A stretch of DNA of 5,758 nt from Oscillospiraceae bacterium (GCA_018055565.1 JAGPHI010000081.1:1-5758); one strand, 5' to 3'. Shown: positions 1-5,740, counted from the first letter of the stretch. Notes: a model not told the origin generated them from the sequence alone. Numbers and translations: made by a program.

Positions 1-77
1 TTTATGTAAAATAGCGCTTATTTCGCAAAAATCAGCCCGCAAAATCCAATTAACACGATGCGGCACGATTTTAGCTA

Positions 78-105
78 TTGACTTTTTGCGCTGCACATTT
101 ATAAT
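78..105 (+). promoter_or_regulatory. Sigma-A-type promoter of the kdgA-kdgK operon
   Basis: A -35 hexamer TTGACT (78-83) and a perfect -10 hexamer TATAAT (100-105) are separated by 16 bp, close to the sigma-A consensus. Transcription would start near 112, about 54 nt before the aldolase start codon. The palindrome at 120-134 lies immediately downstream, where a bound repressor would block initiation or clearance. The assignment rests on sequence match alone. Confidence 0.8.
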
Positions 106-119
106 AAACTTATATGGAG

Positions 120-134
120 TGGAACACTGTTCCA
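120..134. promoter_or_regulatory. Palindromic operator, probable IclR/KdgR-family repressor site
   Basis: TGGAACACTGTTCCA is a perfect inverted repeat of two 7-bp arms around one central base. It lies about 8 bp downstream of the predicted transcription start of the kdgA-kdgK operon. The arms resemble the GAAACA/TGTTTC core of enterobacterial KdgR (IclR-family) boxes, which control genes for 2-keto-3-deoxygluconate catabolism. No regulator gene is in the window, so the family is inferred from the palindrome and the genes it precedes. A GntR- or LacI-family repressor cannot be excluded. Confidence 0.65.
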
Positions 135-153
135 CATTACGGAACTGATGAAA

Positions 154-158
154 AGGAG
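154..158 (+). promoter_or_regulatory. Ribosome binding site that decides the aldolase start
   Basis: AGGAG lies 7 nt before the ATG at 166. In-frame ATGs at 148 and 160 lie upstream of it or one base after it and so could not use it. The site therefore supports 166 as the start. Confidence 0.75.
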
Positions 159-165
159 CATGAAG

Positions 166-1128
166 ATGCACGAGATTATGAAAAAAATCCGCGATATTGG
201 CATAGTGCCGGTTATTGCGATTAACGATGCCGATAAGGCTGTGCCTTTGGCAAAGGCGCTTTGCGCGGGCGGCCTGCCCGTGGCGGAGATTACCTTTCGC
301 ACAGATGCCGCCGAGGAGGCCATTCGGCGCATTTCGCAAGAAGTGCCGGAAATGCTGGTAGGCGCAGGCACAGTGCTAACCAAAGAGCAAGTGGACCGCG
401 CGGCAGCTGCGGGCAGCAAATTTATGGTAAGCCCAGGCTTTAACCCCGAAATTACCCAGTATGCGCTGGATAAAGGCATTGTGTTTGCACCGGGCACGGC
501 CACGCCGGGCGAGATGGAGCAGGCAATGGCGATGGGCCTTGACGTGGTAAAGTTTTTCCCTGCGGAGCAAAACGGCGGCATTGCAAAAATTAAAGCCGTG
601 GCTGCGCCCTATGCCAAGCTAAACTTTATGCCCACAGGCGGCGTAACGGCAGCCAATTTGATGGATTATCTCTCGTTTGACCGCGTAGTGGCCTGCGGCG
701 GCACATGGATGGTAAAGGCCGATTTGATTAACGACGGCAATTGGGACGAAATTACCCGCCTTACCAAAGAAGCGGTAAACGCCATGCTGGGCTTTGAGCT
801 TGAGCATATCGGCGTAAACTGTGAAAACGAGGACGAGGCCATGCAAACGGCCAAGCTGTTTGAGCTGGCGTTTGGCTTTGGCATTGCAAACGGCAGCAGC
901 TCCATTTTCTGCGGCAAGCGCTATATTGAATTGATGAAAGCGGTTGGCCGCGGCAAAAACGGCCATATCGCGATTTTAACCAATTCGCTTTCCCGCGCTG
1001 TGGCGCATTTAAAAGCGCGCGGCTTTCAGTTTGACGAGGCAAATGCCATGCAGAAAAACGGCAAAACCATCGGCATGTATTTTGAACAGGAATTTGCAGG
1101 CTTTGGCGTGCATCTTTTACAAAAATAA
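166..1128 (+). CDS. kdgA: 2-dehydro-3-deoxyphosphogluconate (KDPG/KHG) aldolase with C-terminal VOC-like domain
   Basis: This cytoplasmic class I aldolase splits 2-keto-3-deoxy-6-phosphogluconate into pyruvate and glyceraldehyde-3-phosphate; the family often also cleaves 4-hydroxy-2-oxoglutarate. From the ATG at 166 it has 320 residues. Residues 1-209 are the Eda-type TIM barrel, with E41 and R45 in EITFRT, GAGTVL (66-71), SPGFNPE (89-95), PGTATPGE (109-116), the Schiff-base lysine K129 in VVKFFPAE, PTGGV (156-160) and GGTWM (178-182). E41 and K129 correspond to E45 and K133 of E. coli Eda. Residues 210-320 are an added domain beginning HIGVNCEN, resembling a vicinal-oxygen-chelate (glyoxalase/bleomycin-resistance) fold; H214, E255, H267 and E307 could form a metal site (inference). 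Classic Eda, about 213 residues, lacks it. An in-frame ATG at 148 is less likely because the ribosome binding site lies downstream of it. It is followed 29 nt later by kdgK and shares its promoter and operator. Confidence 0.92.
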   Translation: MHEIMKKIRDIGIVPVIAINDADKAVPLAKALCAGGLPVAEITFRTDAAEEAIRRISQEVPEMLVGAGTVLTKEQVDRAAAAGSKFMVSPGFNPEITQYALDKGIVFAPGTATPGEMEQAMAMGLDVVKFFPAEQNGGIAKIKAVAAPYAKLNFMPTGGVTAANLMDYLSFDRVVACGGTWMVKADLINDGNWDEITRLTKEAVNAMLGFELEHIGVNCENEDEAMQTAKLFELAFGFGIANGSSSIFCGKRYIELMKAVGRGKNGHIAILTNSLSRAVAHLKARGFQFDEANAMQKNGKTIGMYFEQEFAGFGVHLLQK

Positions 1129-1157
1129 GCAATTGTTAGAAAGGGTTGGACAATACC

Positions 1158-2183
1158 ATGTCTCATAAAATTATCACCTTTGGCGAACTGATGCTTCGCC
1201 TTGCGCCCGAGGGCTATTATCGCTTTACACAGGCTGAAACCTATGGCGCCACCTTTGGCGGGGGCGAGGCCAATGTGGCCGTGTCGCTGGCAAATTACGG
1301 CCTTGACGCTGCGTTTGTAACAAAGCTGCCGCGCCACGATATCGGGCAGGCCGCTGTGAATTCTTTGCGCAAATATGGCGTAGATACCAGCATGATTACC
1401 CGCGGCGGCGAGCGCGTGGGCATCTATTATCTTGAGAAAGGCGCTTCGCAGCGCGCTTCTAAATGCATTTACGACCGTGCACATTCCGCCATTTCTGAAG
1501 CCACCGAGGCCGATTTTGACTGGGACGCGATTTTTGACGGCGCAGAATGGTTCCATTTCACCGGCATCACGCCGGCGCTGGGCAAAAACGTGGTGGAAAT
1601 CTGCCGCGCTGCTTGCAAGGCTGCAAAGGCAAAGGGCGTGAAGATCAGCTGCGATTTAAATTATCGCGGCAAGCTGTGGACGCGCGACGAAGCAAAGGCC
1701 GCCATGAGCGATTTGTGCCAATATGTGGATGTGTGCATCGCCAACGAAGAGGACGCAAAGGACGTGTTTGGCATTGAGGCCGAAAACACCGATATCCATG
1801 CGGGCAAGCTGAACCACGAGGGCTATAAAAGCGTGGCAAAGCAGCTGGCTGATCAATTTGGCTTTGAAAAAGTGGCCATTACACTGCGTACCTCCATTTC
1901 TGCCAATGACAACGATTGGGCGGCCATGCTGTTTGACGGCAAGGAATACTATTTCTCCAAAAGCTATCATATGCATATTGTGGATCGCGTGGGCGGCGGC
2001 GACAGCTTTGGCGCAGGGCTTATCTATGGCACTGTGATGGGCAAAGCACCGCAAGACGCGCTGGAATTTGCCGTGGCGGCATCCTGCCTCAAACACAGCG
2101 TGGAAGGCGATTACAATATGATGAGCGTTGACGAAGTGCAAAAGCTTGCAGGCGGCGACGGCTCAGGACGTGTACAACGGTAG
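1158..2183 (+). CDS. kdgK: 2-dehydro-3-deoxygluconokinase (KDG kinase, PfkB family)
   Basis: This cytoplasmic kinase uses ATP to phosphorylate 2-keto-3-deoxygluconate, giving KDPG, the substrate of the aldolase encoded just upstream. The product has 341 residues, normal for the family. PfkB/ribokinase marks are the N-terminal FGGGEANVAVSLA (33-45), which binds sugar, CDLNYRGKLW (165-174), characteristic of KDG kinases, and GGGDSFGAG near the C-terminus with catalytic base D282. The tail GDGSGRVQR matches my memory of clostridial KdgK proteins. The start is the ATG at 1158; GAAAGGG at 1139-1145 is the only plausible ribosome binding site, with a rather long 12-nt spacing. An in-frame TTG at 1146 abuts that site and is rejected. 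It is the second gene of the operon and is followed by a strong terminator. General sugar kinase is the alternative, but the aldolase partner makes KDG kinase very likely. Confidence 0.93.
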   Translation: MSHKIITFGELMLRLAPEGYYRFTQAETYGATFGGGEANVAVSLANYGLDAAFVTKLPRHDIGQAAVNSLRKYGVDTSMITRGGERVGIYYLEKGASQRASKCIYDRAHSAISEATEADFDWDAIFDGAEWFHFTGITPALGKNVVEICRAACKAAKAKGVKISCDLNYRGKLWTRDEAKAAMSDLCQYVDVCIANEEDAKDVFGIEAENTDIHAGKLNHEGYKSVAKQLADQFGFEKVAITLRTSISANDNDWAAMLFDGKEYYFSKSYHMHIVDRVGGGDSFGAGLIYGTVMGKAPQDALEFAVAASCLKHSVEGDYNMMSVDEVQKLAGGDGSGRVQR

Positions 2184-2220
2184 TTAGCGCTTACCGTTTC
2201 GATACAATTCTATATCTCCA

Positions 2221-2263
2221 AATACAAAAGGCCTCGAATCTTTGATTCGGGGCCTTTTGTATT
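2221..2263. terminator. 20-bp hairpin terminator after kdgK
   Basis: Arms at 2221-2240 and 2244-2263 pair over 20 bp around a TTT loop. The only deviation is one pair that becomes U-G in the plus-strand RNA. CTTTTGTATT in the descending arm supplies an interrupted U-rich end, and the minus strand reads similarly, so it may act both ways. It lies 37 nt after the kdgK stop. Confidence 0.85.
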
Positions 2264-2434
2264 GCGGGCAAACGATTTGCGGTTTCTTTAAAAATTTTGC
2301 GATGTGCGCTTTCATATGCGCGTGTGTGCCCTTGCGCCTTTTGCATTGCACCAAAAAATAAAGACAAAATATGCAACAAAACTACAAAAATTGCAAGGAT
2401 AATAAAAAATTTGCGGTCATGGTACAAAAATTCT
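2264..2434. other. AT-rich spacer without a convincing gene
   Basis: The gap between kdgK and the diguanylate cyclase gene (2184-2548) exceeds 300 bases. This part is AT-rich with runs of A and T. The open frames across it have no good ribosome binding site, and the minus-strand one runs through the kdgK terminator. I see no RNA gene, repeat or riboswitch here. The rest of the gap holds the terminator (2221-2263) and the promoter elements at 2435-2463 and 2489-2497. Confidence 0.5.
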
Positions 2435-2463
2435 TTGATACTTTGTGAAATTTGCTGTAAGAT
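2435..2463 (+). promoter_or_regulatory. Candidate upstream promoter of the diguanylate cyclase gene
   Basis: TTGATA (2435-2440) and TAAGAT (2458-2463) are separated by 17 bp, a good sigma-A arrangement. Transcription would start near 2470, giving a leader of about 80 nt. It competes with, or adds to, the extended -10 element at 2489-2497. Confidence 0.45.
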
Positions 2464-2488
2464 TAACCCTTTCATTATTTCCAAATTA

Positions 2489-2497
2489 TGTTATAAT
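2489..2497 (+). promoter_or_regulatory. Extended -10 promoter of the diguanylate cyclase gene
   Basis: TG at 2489-2490, one base, then TATAAT at 2492-2497 form an extended -10 element. The matching -35 region (about 2469-2475, TTTCAT) is weak, which extended -10 promoters tolerate. Transcription would start near 2504, leaving a leader of about 45 nt. Confidence 0.55.
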
Positions 2498-2548
2498 TTA
2501 TTTTATAAGTGATACTACTAAATTTGCGCAACGCGAAAGGAGGCAGGC

Positions 2549-4576
2549 ATGAAACGAAAAACCAATCCGGTTATTGTAATGCTTATTGGTTGTGCGATGC
2601 TTCCCTCGGTGTTGATTGCATGCCTGTTTTTAATCATTGGCGCAATTCGCAACACAGCAACCATTCGGCAGGATATTTCCGCGGCTGTAGATTTGCAGGT
2701 GCGCAGCGTGGAAAGCTTTTTCCAAATGAACGGTGAAGCGCTGGACATTCTAACACAGCTGGTGCAGCCGCAGCGCGTTTTGCAAATGACGGCCGAGCAG
2801 CACCGCACCGATGTTGTGCCTTTAGATGTTGAAAAAGTGGCCTACAGCAAGGCGGTAGACAATGCGCGTGAGATTTTAGATAGCTGGATTATGCATCAGC
2901 CGGCGCTTGACCGTGTGTCGATTGTGGATATGTCCAATCAAATTATTGTTTCCAGCAAAGTGCGTTTAGAGGGGCAAAAATCGCAGCTTGAAGATCGATA
3001 TCTTGCGCGCATTTGTAAGGGCGAAGTGATTGTGACACGCCTGTTTGAAGACGCGTATGCAGATAATGCGATGGCATTTATTATTGCAAAGCCTCTTATG
3101 CAGGATGAAAACTGCTTGGGCTTTTTAATGCTGAGTGTGCGCCCAGAGGCATTGGGGGCGCTGTTTAAGGACGCGCGGTATTTTGAAACCGGCGAGGTAG
3201 CACTGTTGGACGTGGGCAATCTGAAAGTGGCGTGCAGTGATGCCACTTGCCAGCCCGGCTCTCATGAAGACGAAATTGTGAATCAGCAACTGAATAATCA
3301 TATCGAGTCGCGGGGCAGCTTTACGTATCGGCAGCAAGGGGAAAAATACTTGGCGCATTATGTCCGTTTTGAAGAAACGGGATGGACGGTGCTTTGCACG
3401 GTGCAAAGATCCGAATTTAATATTCCGGCTTGGCGCATATTGCTGTATGCTTTACTGTTTATTGGCATTGTGCTGATTTTTGTGGTGTTGATGCGGCGCG
3501 CAATTATTATGCGCTTTGAAAAGCCAATGAACGGCCTTTTGGATAATTTGCATCAAATGGAAGAGGGCGGATATTCCGAGCGCATCCCCTATCTTGGCAA
3601 TAATGAATTTACCGTGATTGGTGCTTCGTTTAACCGCCTGATGGCGCGCGTAGAGCACGACAATCGCGAGCTTGCCATTAAGGAAGAGCGATATCGCATT
3701 GCCAACGAGCAAAGCAATAGCGTAATTTTTGAATACAGTGTGGAAAACAGCGCCTTTACCTGCTCGCCAAATGCGTGCGAATTTGCGGCATATCCCGCCT
3801 TTACAAAGGGCTTTCCCGAAAGCATTGTGGAGCTGGGCGTGCTGCATTCCGAGGAGGCCGCACAGTTTAGCCGCTTATTCACAGCCATGACGCATGGCCG
3901 CAGGCAAGGCGCGATGGAGCTGCGCATTCGCACATATCGCGATGAATTTCATTGGTACAGCCTTTTACTTACCACAATTATCGACACCACCACCTTTAAG
4001 CCGTTGCGCGTGGTGGGCAAGCTGACCGATATTGATCAGGAAAAAAAGATGACGGCCAACCTTACGTTTAAGGCCGAGCGCGACCCGCTAACCAGTATTT
4101 ACAATAAATCCACTACGCAATCGCTGATTTCGCAGCTGCTGGCAGAGCGCCAGCAAGACGCTTTTTATGCGCTGATTGTTATGGATGTGGATAATTTTAA
4201 GGGCATCAACGATAATTATGGCCACCAAAAGGGCGATGCGGTGCTGATGGAAATTGCAAGCACATTAGCTAGCCAGTTGCGCGGCGAAGATATTGTGGGG
4301 CGCATCGGCGGCGATGAATTTATGATTGTGCTTAGCGCGATGCCCAGCCGCGAGGCGGTGGGGGCAAAGGCGTCCCGCCTTTTGGCAGAGCTGCGCAAAA
4401 TTATGCTTTGCGAAGCAGAGGGCGTTCACCTTACATGCAGCATGGGCGTGGCGCTTTGCCCGAAAGACGGCGTAGGATTCAGCCAGCTGTATGCCAGCGC
4501 CGATAACGCGCTGTATGTGCGCAAGCGAGCCGGCAAGGACGGGTATTCGTTCTATCGCGAAGAAAGCGAGCAGTAA
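2549..4576 (+). CDS. Membrane-bound sensor diguanylate cyclase (extracellular sensor-HAMP-PAS-GGDEF)
   Basis: The product should make cyclic di-GMP from two GTP in response to an extracellular signal, and perhaps an internal one. Of 675 residues, 8-33 form a membrane segment and 34-295 an extracytoplasmic region resembling a double-Cache sensor, ending in the typical ETGWTVLCTV stretch. The second membrane segment is 297-315 and a HAMP linker follows (about 316-372, with NNEF at 351-354). A PAS-like domain spans about 381-505, ending in VVGKLTDIDQEKK. The GGDEF domain runs from D512 (DPLTSIYN) to near the end: DVDNFK at 546-551, an intact GGDEF at 587-591 after RI, and ADNALYVRKRAGKDGY at the C-terminus. 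The inhibitory I-site RGED (578-581) lies exactly five residues before GGDEF, so product feedback is expected. AAAGGAGG (2536-2543), 5 nt before the ATG, supports the start. It has its own promoter region and is separated from kdgK by a terminator. The ligand cannot be read from the sequence. Confidence 0.93.
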   Translation: MKRKTNPVIVMLIGCAMLPSVLIACLFLIIGAIRNTATIRQDISAAVDLQVRSVESFFQMNGEALDILTQLVQPQRVLQMTAEQHRTDVVPLDVEKVAYSKAVDNAREILDSWIMHQPALDRVSIVDMSNQIIVSSKVRLEGQKSQLEDRYLARICKGEVIVTRLFEDAYADNAMAFIIAKPLMQDENCLGFLMLSVRPEALGALFKDARYFETGEVALLDVGNLKVACSDATCQPGSHEDEIVNQQLNNHIESRGSFTYRQQGEKYLAHYVRFEETGWTVLCTVQRSEFNIPAWRILLYALLFIGIVLIFVVLMRRAIIMRFEKPMNGLLDNLHQMEEGGYSERIPYLGNNEFTVIGASFNRLMARVEHDNRELAIKEERYRIANEQSNSVIFEYSVENSAFTCSPNACEFAAYPAFTKGFPESIVELGVLHSEEAAQFSRLFTAMTHGRRQGAMELRIRTYRDEFHWYSLLLTTIIDTTTFKPLRVVGKLTDIDQEKKMTANLTFKAERDPLTSIYNKSTTQSLISQLLAERQQDAFYALIVMDVDNFKGINDNYGHQKGDAVLMEIASTLASQLRGEDIVGRIGGDEFMIVLSAMPSREAVGAKASRLLAELRKIMLCEAEGVHLTCSMGVALCPKDGVGFSQLYASADNALYVRKRAGKDGYSFYREESEQ

Positions 4577-4578
4577 AA

Positions 4579-4605
4579 CGCCAAAGCGTGCGCATTGGCG
4601 CTTTG
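4579..4605 (+). terminator. Weak or attenuating hairpin after the diguanylate cyclase gene
   Basis: Two mutually exclusive stems begin just after the stop codon: CGCCAA (4579-4584) with TTGGCG (4595-4600), or CAAAGCG (4582-4588) with CGCTTTG (4599-4605). The following sequence TTTGCTTTG is only partly U-rich, so termination would be leaky at best. I see no good promoter between 4606 and 4706, so the next gene may depend on read-through. Confidence 0.35.
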
Positions 4606-4706
4606 CTTTGCTGCATATGTTTAAATGGCGGTTAAACGCCCATCCGATAAAGCGTGCAAATGTGCATAAAGGCATAAAGCATATGATGTAAAGGCAGGGA
4701 CGAACG

Positions 4707-5006
4707 GTGCAAATAGAAAAAGAATACGCATTTACCCTGCCGCATGGCTATATAGACGGGCATGGCACACTGCATCAAGCGGGTGTTATGCGCCTAGCCA
4801 CTGCGGCGGATGAGATTGCGCCGCTGCGCGATTTGCGCGTAAAGCAAAACCCCGCTTATCTGACCATTTTGATTTTATCTCGCGTCATCATCCGTTTGGG
4901 CACAATGATACATGTGGATGAAGCGCTAATTGAAAAACTTTCTGCGCAAGATTTGGCGTATTTAGAAATGTTTTATCAAGCAATCAATGCGCCGCAGGAA
5001 CAATAG
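4707..5006 (+). CDS. Small phage tail assembly chaperone-like protein (Mu gp41 type)
   Basis: This is a soluble 99-residue protein without signal peptide or membrane segment. The block FTLPHGYIDGHGTLHQAG (9-26), followed by VMRLATAADEI (27-37), LRDLRVKQNPAYL (40-52) and ILSRVIIRLG (56-65), resembles from memory the small proteins annotated as phage tail assembly protein (Mu gp41-like, Phage_TAC family). In phages such proteins act as chaperones for the tape-measure protein. No tail, sheath or tape-measure gene is visible, so the role here is open: a solitary remnant, or a domesticated family member. The start is a GTG at 4707, supported by AGGGA at 4696-4700 with 6-nt spacing. The upstream gap is 130 nt without a clear promoter, so it may be read from the diguanylate cyclase transcript. 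A strong terminator follows at once. That it is a real gene is well supported; the family call is moderate. Confidence 0.7.
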   Translation: MQIEKEYAFTLPHGYIDGHGTLHQAGVMRLATAADEIAPLRDLRVKQNPAYLTILILSRVIIRLGTMIHVDEALIEKLSAQDLAYLEMFYQAINAPQEQ

Positions 5007-5012
5007 CATAGT

Positions 5013-5059
5013 AAAGCGGGCTGTGCCACAGTGCAAATTGTGGCACAGCCCGCTTTTTT
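5013..5059 (+). terminator. Strong intrinsic terminator
   Basis: Arms at 5013-5030 and 5039-5056 pair perfectly over 18 bp, with a GC-rich core GCGGGCTGTGCC and an 8-nt loop. The RNA ends in six U (5054-5059), three of them in the stem. It starts 7 nt after the stop of the 99-residue gene. The A-run on the other arm would let it also stop transcripts coming from the ferredoxin side. Confidence 0.93.
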
Positions 5060-5067
5060 GTGTTGTT

Positions 5068-5310
5068 TGGATGCGGCCTTTGGTCGGCTTTTCGCCAAGC
5101 CTTTTTGCTTGGATACTGGGATGCGGGCTTTTACTCGGCGCTTGGGGTGCAACCTTTTGCTCGGCGCTTGGGGTGTAACCTTTTGCTCGGCGCTTGGGTA
5201 TAGCTTGTTGGTTATAGCTTGGGTATGCCTTTTGGCCGAGTGTTTGGGCATAACTTTTTTGTCGTTTGCTTGGATAAATCGTTTAGTCGCTGTTTGGGCA
5301 TAGCTGTTTT
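5068..5310. repeat. Degenerate tandem repeat, period about 26 bp
   Basis: Units begin with TTGGG or TGGG and recur at 5117, 5143, 5169, 5195, 5220, 5245, 5271 and 5295 (the last partial), with lengths of 24-26 bp. Units 5143-5168 and 5169-5194 differ at one base (C5150/T5176); unit 5117-5142 matches them at about 21 of 26. Units to the right share mainly the TGGG start, a central T-run and a GCT/GTT end. Left of 5117 the pattern fades (5068-5116) and includes a small hairpin, CCAAGC (5095-5100) with GCTTGG (5107-5112). A 26-bp period breaks any reading frame, so the array is not coding. It fills the stretch between two convergent genes, and I see nothing else there. Confidence 0.75.
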
Positions 5311-5328
5311 CAATGCAAATCGTTTTAG

Positions 5329-5499
5329 TTAACGCATTGTAATGCTTTCCACAGGGCATTCTACGGCACAGTTTGCGCATGCGTTGCATGCCTCTTCGCG
5401 GATGACATACCGTTCATTGGCAAACACAATAGCGTCATTCGGGCAAACAATTTCGCAGTTACCGCACAAAATACAAGCATCGTTAATAAAAAAGGGCAT
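5329..5499 (-). CDS. 2[4Fe-4S] ferredoxin, clostridial type
   Basis: This is a small soluble electron carrier of 56 residues, the usual length for bacterial 2[4Fe-4S] ferredoxins. Two CxxCxxCxxxCP motifs are complete: C9, C12, C15, C19 and C38, C41, C44, C48, each followed by proline. Each cluster is bound by three cysteines of one motif plus the last cysteine of the other. Likely partners in an anaerobe are pyruvate:ferredoxin oxidoreductase, hydrogenase or Rnf, none of which is in the window. The ATG at 5499 is preceded by a near-perfect ribosome binding site, GGAGGTG (minus strand, 5512-5506), at 6-nt spacing. The frame stays open upstream to about 5619, but an earlier start would put this site inside the gene, and the extension is unlike any ferredoxin. 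It is transcribed toward the tandem repeat and converges on the 99-residue gene. Confidence 0.93.
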   Translation of the reverse strand: MPFFINDACILCGNCEIVCPNDAIVFANERYVIREEACNACANCAVECPVESITMR

Positions 5500-5532
5500 C
5501 TTATTCACCTCCATATCATTCAAATCAACATT

Positions 5533-5549
5533 CCGCACCTGCACTGCGG
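5533..5549 (-). other. Small hairpin in the ferredoxin leader
   Basis: CCGCA (5533-5537) and TGCGG (5545-5549) can pair around a 7-nt loop within the ferredoxin leader, about 20 nt upstream of the ribosome binding site. With only 5 bp it may be a chance structure or a modest stabilising element. No known riboswitch was recognised. Confidence 0.25.
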
Positions 5550-5632
5550 GAAAATGTATTTTCGTGCCATTTTGGCTGTACTGATAATTTTGCAATCGGT
5601 TTCGTTTGCGTATCGGCAAATCTTCTTACTGC

Positions 5633-5641
5633 ATTATAGCA
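5633..5641 (-). promoter_or_regulatory. Extended -10 promoter of the ferredoxin gene
   Basis: Read on the minus strand the bases are TGCTATAAT: a TG, one base and a perfect TATAAT. The -35 position (about 5656-5661) holds only a T-run, consistent with an extended -10 promoter. Transcription would start near 5626, giving an unusually long leader of about 127 nt. Confidence 0.6.
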
Positions 5642-5656
5642 CGATTAAAGGCATAA

Positions 5657-5697
5657 AAAAAGACAGACCCGTTTATTAAAAACAGGTCTGTCTTTTT
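5657..5697. terminator. Terminator of the tRNA locus, bidirectional
   Basis: Arms 5657-5669 and 5685-5697 pair over 13 bp (AAAAAGACAGACC with its complement), with a further GTTT/AAAC pairing inside the loop. On the minus strand the stem is followed by a run of T. It directly follows the tRNA CCA end, as expected for the native terminator of the tRNA gene. It also insulates the ferredoxin promoter. Confidence 0.85.
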
Positions 5698-5740
5698 GGC
5701 ACCCCCAGCAGGAATCGAACCTGCACTTAGCCCTTAGGAG
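5697..5740 (-). pseudogene. 3' fragment of tRNA-Arg(CCU); probable attachment-site repeat of an integrated element
   Basis: On the minus strand the sequence reads as the anticodon loop CTCCTAA (5740-5734, anticodon CCU), the 3' anticodon stem GGGCT, variable loop AAGT, a T-arm GCAGG-TTCGATT-CCTGC, the acceptor strand TGGGGGT, discriminator G and an encoded CCA. It closely parallels the same part of E. coli argW as I recall it. The 5' anticodon stem should be AGCCC but reads CGCTA, pairing at only about two or three of five positions. The 18 bases before the loop contain no D-arm sequence such as GGATAGAGC. The gene is therefore broken at about 5740. Tyrosine-recombinase elements commonly use the stretch from the anticodon loop to the 3' end of a tRNA as attachment core, leaving such a partial copy at the distal end. 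Because the native-looking terminator is on the left, the element should lie to the right. Confidence 0.7.

Noticed and set aside
148..165. Upstream in-frame ATG starts for the aldolase (148 and 160)
   Set aside because: The only Shine-Dalgarno sequence, AGGAG at 154-158, lies inside or adjacent to these starts; it is correctly spaced only for the ATG at 166. The residue offset to E. coli Eda is also regular from 166.
1146..1157. TTG start giving a 345-residue KdgK
   Set aside because: The TTG directly abuts the ribosome binding site, and the four extra residues have no family counterpart. The ATG at 1158 is preferred despite the 12-nt spacing.
2191..2484. Minus-strand open frame of 97 residues with a hydrophobic stretch
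   Set aside because: It starts with TTG without a ribosome binding site and runs straight through the 20-bp kdgK terminator. The hydrophobic run is expected from AT-rich DNA.
2297..2512. Plus-strand open frame of 71 residues in the AT-rich spacer
   Set aside because: It has no ribosome binding site, an unconvincing lysine/cysteine-rich composition, and overlaps both promoter elements of the downstream gene.
4987..5303. Plus-strand open frames of 63 and 90 residues across the repeat
   Set aside because: They begin at or before the 18-bp terminator or within it, lack ribosome binding sites, and consist of the frame-breaking repeat.
5068..5310. CRISPR array
   Set aside because: Units are contiguous and drift gradually; there are no constant repeats separated by unique spacers and no cas gene in view.
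4976..5389. Minus-strand open frame of 137 residues across the tandem repeat
   Set aside because: The near-identical 26-bp units are read in different frames (as PSAEQKVTP, then QAPSKRLHP), so there is no protein-level repeat. It also spans a perfect terminator and overlaps the ferredoxin gene.
5500..5619. N-terminal extension of the ferredoxin to 96 residues
   Set aside because: The strong GGAGGTG site lies just before the ATG at 5499, the resulting 56 residues are the standard ferredoxin length, and the extension does not resemble a protein domain.
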